Positions 61,550 to 64,000 of a stretch of 64,000 nt of DNA are shown piece by piece. The stretch is from Eubacteriaceae bacterium Marseille-Q4139 (GTDB lineage Bacteria; Bacillota; Clostridia; Lachnospirales; Lachnospiraceae). The notes below the pieces were generated by a model. That model was not told the origin of the DNA. It saw nothing but the letters and a program-made list of their open reading frames with translations, and did no database searches. The translations under genes and the position numbers were made by a program. The DNA is taken from positions 3,459,365 to 3,523,364 of the forward strand of contig JAGTTQ010000001.1 in assembly GCA_018223415.1 (NCBI GenBank), in the 5' to 3' direction. Within the stretch, counting starts at the first letter, position 1; each line of letters opens with the position of its first letter.

Positions 61550-62761
61550 GATGATGACCGGCCGGGTGTATTCGTTCGGAAGCGGACGCCCGGCCGCATG
61601 GTTTAGCTGGGCGGCGAGGCGGTAAAGCTCCGCCGTTTTTAAATGCTTTTCAAAAAGAGAGAGGGCAGGCCCGGAAAGCCGTTCTCCTGCGTCGGCCACC
61701 TTGGAAATCATGGGAACCCCGGCTTTCTTTTTCATTTCCGATAAAAGCGGCACGGCGCTCCGCCTAAAGCCAAGGATCCTGAGCCACGGCGCGCTGTCCA
61801 TGTCTTTAAACGCTTTCGTTTCCTCTTTTGTAATTCCCAGGATTACGCTCATGAGGGCACGGTTTACGCGGGTGTAGGTGTACTGCCTGTCCTTGGCGGC
61901 CGCCGTCAGCCCGCCGGCTTTTTTAAAATTCAGGCGCTCTCTGAAAAGCTTTGCCGCCAGATCCGCCGGCATGGAGGCCGTCTCTTTCAGACGCTCCAAT
62001 GGAGAGGTCAAAAGCTTTTCCGAAAGCAGCATGGAAAAATCGTCAAACTCCACCGGGACGCAGCCACCGTCCTTTAAAAGCCCCGGAAGAAACGCAGGGA
62101 CGGCCCTTTCAAAGTCCACATTCCGCCCTTCGAGATACGCGCGCCTTAGCGCCGTGGCCGAGGCAAAAGAGCCGGCAACGGTTTCGCTGTGGTAGCCATC
62201 ATCACACCTTGGTACCGTATATGGAACTATGTTGGAATGGAATTTTTTTAAGGCCCTCAGGTATTCGACGGCCAAAATATCGTTGGGGGCGGCCAGAGCC
62301 TGGGCATCCGACAGGGCAAAAAAGGCATCGGCCCTGGCCTGCGGCCAGGTTTTCCCGCTTTTTACGCCATCCCGGATTTTCGCGGAAACGTCCTCCCGCG
62401 AAATATCCATAGAAGCTTCCTGCGCCTTTAAAGCCTCGATGTCGCCGCATTCGCTGCCGAAAGAGAGAAAATCCGTGACGCCTGTCTGATTTAAAAGCGA
62501 GACGCCGCAGTCGGCAAAGTCGGCGGCGCTGGAAAGGGAGCCGAACACCGGCATCTCAATCACCAGATCGGCGCCGCCAAGGAGTGCGGCACGGCAGCGC
62601 AGGTACTTGTCAAAAAGGGCCGGCGTGCCTCTCTGCATGAAATCGCCGCTCATGACGATAATCACAAAGTCCGCGCCGGTCATTTCCCGTGTTTTCTGAA
62701 GCTGGTAGAGGTGCCCGTTGTGGAACGGGTTGTATTCTGCAATGATTCCTGCTGTTTTCAT
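61544..62761 (-). CDS. tmcAL: tRNA(Met) cytidine acetate ligase
   Basis: Makes N4-acetylcytidine at the wobble position of elongator tRNA-Met using acetate and ATP. 405 residues, the usual length. N-terminal nucleotidyltransferase with EYNPFHNGHLYQL (HxGH) and VMSGDFMQRG; later the FSSA-like SFASATALRRA region binds ATP/tRNA. It faces the methyltransferase gene, and its 5' side is divergent from darA. Acetate use ties it loosely to the pta gene at the window end. Confidence 0.94.
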   Translation of the reverse strand: MKTAGIIAEYNPFHNGHLYQLQKTREMTGADFVIIVMSGDFMQRGTPALFDKYLRCRAALLGGADLVIEMPVFGSLSSAADFADCGVSLLNQTGVTDFLSFGSECGDIEALKAQEASMDISREDVSAKIRDGVKSGKTWPQARADAFFALSDAQALAAPNDILAVEYLRALKKFHSNIVPYTVPRCDDGYHSETVAGSFASATALRRAYLEGRNVDFERAVPAFLPGLLKDGGCVPVEFDDFSMLLSEKLLTSPLERLKETASMPADLAAKLFRERLNFKKAGGLTAAAKDRQYTYTRVNRALMSVILGITKEETKAFKDMDSAPWLRILGFRRSAVPLLSEMKKKAGVPMISKVADAGERLSGPALSLFEKHLKTAELYRLAAQLNHAAGRPLPNEYTRPVIIL

Positions 62762-62866
62762 GGCTGTCGGCTCCTGGAGTTCTATCTGTTATTTTTTGCA
62801 TTCGTTTTATATTGTCCGGTCTTTCCATTAAATATATAATAAATATAAGTTTAAAGCAATATTAAA

Positions 62867-62895
62867 TTGTTATTAAGAGATAATTGTGTTATAAT
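62867..62895 (+). promoter_or_regulatory. Promoter of darA
   Basis: TTGTTA (62867-62872), 17-base spacer, TATAAT (62890-62895). Confidence 0.78.
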
Positions 62896-62901
62896 GGTGG
62901 A

Positions 62902-63010
62902 GAAGAGATGCAGGCGAAAGCCCGCAGACGGTGTCCGGCCTCCTGTTTTGCCCCGGCGGCATGTGCCGGGAAGCAGGACGGAGACGGAAATGAACCAGGA
63001 AAGGAATGAT
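62902..63010 (+). promoter_or_regulatory. Structured 5' leader of darA, class unknown
   Basis: About 110 bases between promoter and start. A GNRA-capped stem GGC-GAAA-GCC (62913-62922) is followed by a long interrupted hairpin (about 62932-62985). In it TCCG, CCTG and CCCGGC on the left pair with GCCGGG, CAGG and CGGA on the right. No terminator follows it. I do not recognise a riboswitch class; it may be an attenuator or stability element. Confidence 0.5.
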
Positions 63011-63013
63011 TTT

Positions 63014-63346
63014 ATGAAGTTAATTTACGCAATCGTCCGTTACGACAATGAAGATGAAGTGATCAGCGCCCTGACAAAGAAACATTACAGCATCACCAAG
63101 CTTGCCACCACCGGCGGATTCCTGAAAAAAGGCAATACGACGCTTTTAATCGGTACCGAAGCGGAGCATGTCTCAGACGTCATCGAGACCATCAAGCAGG
63201 AGTGCGGAAAGCGCCAGAAAATTACCATCAACATGCCTTATATCTCCGGGGCTGCCATGATGAACTGTGCCACGATGCCGATGACCGTAGAGGTCGGCGG
63301 AGCGACGATTTTCGTCATCGACGTAGAGCATTACGAGAAAATCTGA
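63014..63346 (+). CDS. darA: Cyclic-di-AMP receptor, PII-like (DarA/PstA)
   Basis: 110-residue PII-like protein that trimerises and binds c-di-AMP. The conserved opening MKLIYAIVRYDNEDEV, then TKLATTGGFLKKGNTTLLIG (T-loop base and ligand site) and GGATIFVIDVEHYEKI match DarA of Firmicutes. The start 63014 follows AAAGGA by about 8 bases; the earlier frame to 62867 would cover the promoter and leader. c-di-AMP controls osmolyte transport and cell-wall homeostasis; the target of DarA is not established. Confidence 0.93.
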   Translation: MKLIYAIVRYDNEDEVISALTKKHYSITKLATTGGFLKKGNTTLLIGTEAEHVSDVIETIKQECGKRQKITINMPYISGAAMMNCATMPMTVEVGGATIFVIDVEHYEKI

Positions 63347-63396
63347 CCTTCCCTGTCCAGGTACTGAAAAAAGTGCAAGAAAAAGAAAAAATCGGC

Positions 63397-63425
63397 TTGT
63401 ATGGAATATTTTGCTGATATATAAT
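63397..63425 (+). promoter_or_regulatory. Possible pta promoter
   Basis: TATAAT at 63420-63425 with a weak TTGTAT at 63397-63402, 17-base spacer. Confidence 0.5.
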
Positions 63426-63477
63426 AAAATTATTGCAGCGTGCAAATACAACGGAAAGAGAAGGGAGTTTATCAATC

Positions 63478-64000
63478 ATGTCATTCATTGAGCGGATGAA
63501 AGAGAAGGCAAGACAGAACAAGAAGACGATTGTCCTGCCGGAGAGCGACGACAAGAGAACCATTACGGCTGCCGCAAAGATCTTAGAGGAGGGCACGGCA
63601 AACCTGATCTTAATCGGAAACGAAGCAAAGATTAAGGAAGAGGCTTCTGCCCTGAACGCAGACGTAAACGGCGTTACGTTCGTAGACCCGGAGACGGATC
63701 CGGAGTTCGGCCACTATGCCGAGGCTCTGTATGAGTTAAGAAAGCACAAAGGAATGACGCTTGAGAAGGCGCAGGAGACTTTAAAGAATGACTTTATCAC
63801 ATACGGTGTTATGATGGTAAAGGAGAATAAGGCAGACGGCCTTGTTGCCGGCGCCTGCCATGCAACGGCTGATACCTTAAGACCGGCACTCCAGATTTTA
63901 AAGACGGCACCGGGAACCGAGCTGGTATCCGGCTTCTTTATCATGGATGTTCCGAACTGCGAGTACGGCGACAACGGCACGTTCCTGTTCGCTGACTGCG
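63478..64000 (+). CDS. pta: Phosphate acetyltransferase (N-terminal part; gene runs off the window)
   Basis: Interconverts acetyl-CoA and acetyl phosphate, the step before acetate kinase in fermentative ATP gain. The first 174 residues are seen: IVLPESDDKRT start, then MMVKENKADGLVAGACHATADTLRPALQI, the hallmark of PTA. AAGGGAG lies about 11 bases before the ATG. ackA normally follows, beyond the window. Acetyl phosphate use fits an anaerobic fermenter. Confidence 0.94.
   Translation, partial: MSFIERMKEKARQNKKTIVLPESDDKRTITAAAKILEEGTANLILIGNEAKIKEEASALNADVNGVTFVDPETDPEFGHYAEALYELRKHKGMTLEKAQETLKNDFITYGVMMVKENKADGLVAGACHATADTLRPALQILKTAPGTELVSGFFIMDVPNCEYGDNGTFLFADC

Overview
The window looks like a chromosomal segment of a low-to-mid GC anaerobic Firmicute, most likely a Lachnospiraceae (Clostridium cluster XIVa) relative. 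This is inferred from a PolC-type replicase, the order pyrH-frr-uppS-cdsA-dxr-rseP-ispG-polC, rubrerythrin, an archaeal/fungal-type Asd, a purine end-pathway split into a PurO-like cyclohydrolase and a stand-alone AICAR transformylase, TmcAL, WalJ/YycJ and DarA. Species cannot be fixed from sequence alone. Core genes are GC-rich with dense strong Shine-Dalgarno sites.

Layout. 1-14 kb: the tail of an unknown protein, a HIT protein, a self-contained rubrerythrin unit, then the housekeeping run UMP kinase, ribosome recycling factor, undecaprenyl-PP synthase, CDP-DAG synthase, MEP-pathway enzymes Dxr and IspG around the RseP site-2 protease, PolC, and a sodium-coupled NSS transporter. 14.2-14.4 kb: a tRNA-Pro/Glu/Thr cluster with consensus promoter and terminator. 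14.6-33.2 kb: two lipoproteins, a two-gene CHR transporter, a divergent XRE-cupin/LysE pair with an iterated operator, topoisomerase IV, purine nucleoside phosphorylase, Asd, galactose mutarotase, a tandem 111-bp hairpin repeat, topoisomerase III, an Rpn-type nuclease, uracil phosphoribosyltransferase, and the purO/purH pair. tRNA-Leu follows at 33.46 kb with two terminators.

33.7-50.7 kb is an accessory polysaccharide (capsule or exopolysaccharide) island. It opens with 1.3 kb of unusual gene-free DNA. Then come UDP-glucuronate epimerase and UDP-glucose dehydrogenase, which are less AT-rich, followed by very AT-rich genes: acyltransferases (one frameshifted, one cut off by an IS256-family element), a GT2, two GT4s, two pyruvyltransferase-family proteins, a Wzy-like polymerase, a Wzx flippase and a MurB paralogue. 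A 7.9-copy octamer repeat sits just before the truncated acyltransferase. Both edges of the island carry strand-asymmetric G-rich, C-poor tracts that point inward.

50.7-54.1 kb encodes a 1120-residue secreted cell-wall-binding protein. Its papain-family catalytic motifs occur in the order His, Asn, then Gln, Cys, which suggests a circularly permuted cysteine peptidase; this is the most unusual item in the window. 54.3-64 kb returns to core genes: threonine dehydratase, a zinc-finger membrane protein, DNA polymerase I without proofreading residues, CoaE, WalJ, a histidine phosphatase, a methyltransferase, TmcAL, the c-di-AMP receptor DarA behind a structured leader, and the start of phosphotransacetylase.
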